From: Coptodactyla brooksi
Taxonomy: Eukaryota > Arthropoda > Insecta > Coleoptera > Scarabaeidae
Assembly (NCBI GenBank): GCA_033557675.1
Contig: JAWQRM010000645.1
Location: forward strand, 1 to 20,722
Reading direction: 5' to 3'
Length of the DNA: 20,722 nucleotides
Within the stretch, counting starts at the first letter, position 1. Every line of letters starts with the position of its first letter. This document shows positions 18,298-20,722 of the stretch, one piece after another. The notes beneath the pieces are model-generated. The model had not been told where the DNA came from. It did no database searches and saw nothing but the letters and a program-made list of their open reading frames with translations. A program made the translations under genes and the position numbers.

Positions 18298-19397
18298 AGT
18301 ACGCGTCACGAAAAACTCGGCAGAGGGAGAGCGATAAAATTGGCAACAGGGTACTGGCGACCAGCAGGTAGTCCGACCGTCAGGCGGCGCCATGCTGTCT
18401 AGGCATTTAAAAGGCTTTTAAATAAATTCAAGGGGGGAATAAAACCGTTTTCTATCAACTTTGTTGGTATGTTTGTCGCTGATTGCGTAAAAAATAAATT
18501 TAATTTTATGAAAGGAAACTAAGAAAATATTCTAAAATAAAATAAATTCTTAAAAGCCTGTCTGAACGCAAAACAAAACAATACGATTACAAATGCGGCT
18601 CAAATAGGCCTCCCTGAGCAGATAAACAATACCCCAATCGATCGTAGAAATTGCTTCTAACATCAGAAAGCATTTCAGGTGTGATTCGGATGGCTGTTTC
18701 GGTAATTCTAGCTCTCAGGTCAATTTGTTAAAAAAGGGGCTTATTAAATGGTCACCAAGAAATCCAGTCCAAACGTTCAGCTTTTGTGGATATTGGTTGC
18801 GAATAGAGATATTTTTATGTCAATTTTCCCGAGACCAATAACGAACAACAGAAGGATTGTGTCTTCCATGCAGTGGAAAAGTAGATCCATCGGCGAAAAC
18901 AATATTTGGAATAAAGTTTTCATCTTCATTTGCCTTTTCCATCACTTGATCGCAAAGTTCCATTCTTCGAATATTGTCCTCAGGAAATAACTCCTGTGTC
19001 TTGCTGCGTCTGCTTACACCCAATTCCTCGCTAATTTGTTTGGTCGATTTTGTATCATCTGCTTCCACTGTAGCACAAATCATTTCGTCCCTCATCACCC
19101 TTTCCTCGACTTTTTTAGTTGGGACTTCCTTTAAGTGGCACTTGGAACATTCCTTTATAGAATAACAATTTTCAAACATGCGAACAATGTTGTAAATTGT
19201 CTGCTTATTGGGATTGGGTCCTCTTTCATAAGTGCGTGCAAATAAATCTGCGCATTGTTTTGAAGATCGACCTCCATAAAAGCACTTGATAATTTGCAAT
19301 TTTTCGGCAGAGGTGTATACCACTATTTGTTTTTATATTTCGTTCAGTTGAATAGATGCGTTTCGTACAACAGACGGCAACGAAATGAAGCAAATAT
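18298..19397 (-). pseudogene. IS630/Tc1/mariner-group DDE transposase relic, copy 2
   Basis: This is the same family as 4737-6103, in the same orientation. Similarity starts at AGTAC (18298, matching 4737) and ends at GAAGCAAATAT (19397, matching 6103). The longest frame (18820-19323, 167 residues) keeps the N-terminus: VYTSAEKLQIIKCFYGGRSS, then RTYERGPNPNKQTIYNIVRM (first helix-turn-helix, absent or broken in copy 1), and STKQISEELGVS. About 30 codons after ELGVS are deleted in frame, then IVFADGSTFPLHG (first Asp kept, the following Glu changed to Gly) and HNPSVVRYW. A further deletion of about 285 bases near 18722 removes the region holding the second and third catalytic residues. It cannot encode an active enzyme. 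Confidence 0.85.
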
Positions 19398-20070
19398 GAA
19401 AGACGCAACCTGTATAAGGCAGAACAAAACAAACGTCACCAGTCTTGAAAATAGCGCAAATCTTAAAACACGTTGACTAAGATCAGAAACCAAATGCTCG
19501 TCAAGCAGGCAAAACACATCGAACTCACTATGATTAAGACAAAGCAAGAAAAAAAACAGCCGTTTTATATCTATAGGTAAGATTTTCTTTTGTTTTATAT
19601 ACCTTTCCAGGCTGAAAAATATATTTTTGGACGTGACGGCCGTTTTTGCGGTTTTCAGGCTTGAAAATTTTTTTCTTATCAATATTTGTATGTAGTTTCG
19701 GGAGGGTTGAAGAATTTGTTTCTACTATTTTAGTGCCTGAGCACCGGGGGAGTACAACACAAGGAGACGCCGTTTGGGAATCGTGTTGGTGTTGATCTTA
19801 CAATCAGTCTATTTTATCCTTTCGGAGTTGACCGCATCTGAGGACCCGTCGCACCGATCATACGTCTGAGATTACCCGGAATATTCCCGTATAACCTCCG
19901 AGGGAATGGCATCGAGGTCGGACGTCACAGATGGAGAACGCAGTCTGAATAAGGTGTAGTACGGAATAAATATGTTGATTTTTATTGAATTCAATTTCGT
20001 ATCTTATTGCACTTACATGTAGATCAATTCAATCATATATTGGTAACTTTTTCATTTCCTTCTTTGTTGT
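19398..20070. other. Stretch without a recognised gene
   Basis: No coding region is supported. The part at about 19740-19960 is markedly richer in G and C than its flanks and contains small dyads. I do not recognise it. It could be a promoter or leader region or part of a retroelement terminal repeat. Confidence 0.35.
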
Positions 20071-20073
20071 TGA

Positions 20074-20286
20074 CGTTGTAGTGGACATGTTTTGTTCACT
20101 GTCAGCGACTTGAATCACGTCACATTTAACTTTAGATCTCGAAATGTGAAGAGCGAGGTTATTAGAAAGATAATAAGGTTACAATTACAGGCTTTGGGTT
20201 TGGAAAATAAAATTTGTCCTGTTTTATTTATTAAGTTACAGGGTGACAAATTTTCGTTGGGATACCCTTACGTGAACCCATATTAA
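20074..20286 (+). CDS. Unassigned short ORF
   Basis: A frame is open from just after a TGA at 20071 to a TAA at 20284-20286. It has no ATG in a useful place; a TTG at 20092 is the only formal alternative start. The product reads FTVSDLNHVTFNFRSRNVKS, then EVIRKIIRLQLQALGLENKI and CPVLFIKLQGDKF. The composition (regular Leu and Ile, Lys and Arg) looks protein-like, and an amphipathic helix is likely over the IRKIIRLQLQALGL part. I do not recognise the family. It could be a 3' exon, the end of a retroelement gag or ORF1 fragment, or a chance frame. Confidence 0.3.
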   Translation, partial: RCSGHVLFTVSDLNHVTFNFRSRNVKSEVIRKIIRLQLQALGLENKICPVLFIKLQGDKFSLGYPYVNPY

Positions 20287-20722
20287 TGTGTAATGGAATG
20301 CGTAGTACTAAGTCATATTTCTGTATACCTTACCTTGGCGTACATAAAGCAGTGCAACCGTTGTTTTGCCAAGTGCGCAGTATTACATATATGACCTACT
20401 GACCAAACGTAGAGTAACGATGTAAATAGTATGCATGCATAAACGAGATAGTTAGTTCTAATTACAGAAGTTCTACTAGCGCCACATATCCGTATTACAC
20501 CGTAGACGATACGTCCCCGTATTCGTGTCATTGTATATTTACCGAGCTACGCAGTTGCAATGTAGTAGACATTCAATACATTCATTCATACAGACTCGTA
20601 CCGTTTTGACTTGTTCGATACATCCCGTTCCACTACGACATCCCAACGCTGCAGCATCAACCCCCTAACCCTCTATGTCGCTCTCTACTAGCCACCCCTT
20701 AAGGGGGGAAACGACATTAAGA
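20287..20722. other. Unassigned end of window with purine tract
   Basis: No gene is seen. The last 30 bases contain AAGGGGGGAAACGAC (20700-20714), which looks like the polypurine tract in front of a 3' LTR, as in BEL/Pao-type retrotransposons. The LTR itself would lie outside the window, so this cannot be confirmed. Confidence 0.25.

Noticed and set aside
19830..19860. CTGAGGACCCGTCGCACCGAT as a fourth hammerhead-like core
   Set aside because: CTGAGGA is present but there is no matching stem II closing strand followed by GAAA at the right distance.
1..20722. CRISPR array, bacterial operons or tRNA/rRNA genes
   Set aside because: No regularly spaced identical repeats, no tRNA cloverleaf or rRNA signature seen; all identifiable content is eukaryotic transposable elements.

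Overview
The window looks like AT-rich nuclear DNA from an arthropod, most likely an insect. No intact gene is visible. I found no operons, no ribosome-binding-site architecture, and no convincing complete host gene. What can be read is a pile of decayed transposable elements from lineages common in insect genomes: Penelope-like retroelements (PLE), a LINE, mariner, other IS630/Tc1/mariner-group transposases, a Tigger/pogo transposase and a KRBA2-like integrase protein. All carry stops, frameshifts, deletions or lost catalytic residues. The order or species cannot be fixed from the sequence.

Layout. 1-1.1 kb: AT-rich DNA, then a long imperfect inverted repeat (494-749 and 819-1108). Each arm carries a hammerhead-ribozyme-like core, as in PLE pseudo-LTRs. 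1.1-3.7 kb: nothing recognised. 3.7-4.74 kb: PLE reverse transcriptase on the minus strand, cut off abruptly where a minus-strand DDE transposase relic begins (4.74-6.10 kb, copy 1). 6.5-7.4 kb: a second, different IS630-type relic plus terminal-repeat-like ends. 7.4-9.3 kb: no gene, with a GC-richer patch at 8.33-9.0 kb. 9.36-9.64 kb: N-terminal mariner fragment on the minus strand. 9.96-11.25 kb: Tigger-like transposase on the plus strand. 11.3-12.15 kb: a GC-richer stretch with an unassigned minus-strand ORF and strong overlapping hairpins. 13.25-13.69 kb: C-terminal part of a KRBA2-like protein. 13.7-15.9 kb: no gene.

15.9-19.4 kb is a nested mosaic. In order it holds a PLE 3' end on the minus strand with its own hammerhead-like core and 39-bp terminal inverted repeats, a LINE RT and C-terminal region on the plus strand, a 20-bp minisatellite, a mariner C-terminus with its terminal repeat, a PLE GIY-YIG endonuclease on the plus strand, and copy 2 of the DDE transposase on the minus strand. 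19.4-20.7 kb holds one short unassigned ORF and a purine tract near the edge.

The most interesting signal is three hammerhead-ribozyme-like sequences from two PLE lineages. The two in the inverted repeat differ by a paired change that keeps the catalytic helix III self-complementary. The third contains the stop codon of its own ORF inside the catalytic core. PLE hammerheads are a known phenomenon, so this is a strong instance rather than a certain novelty.
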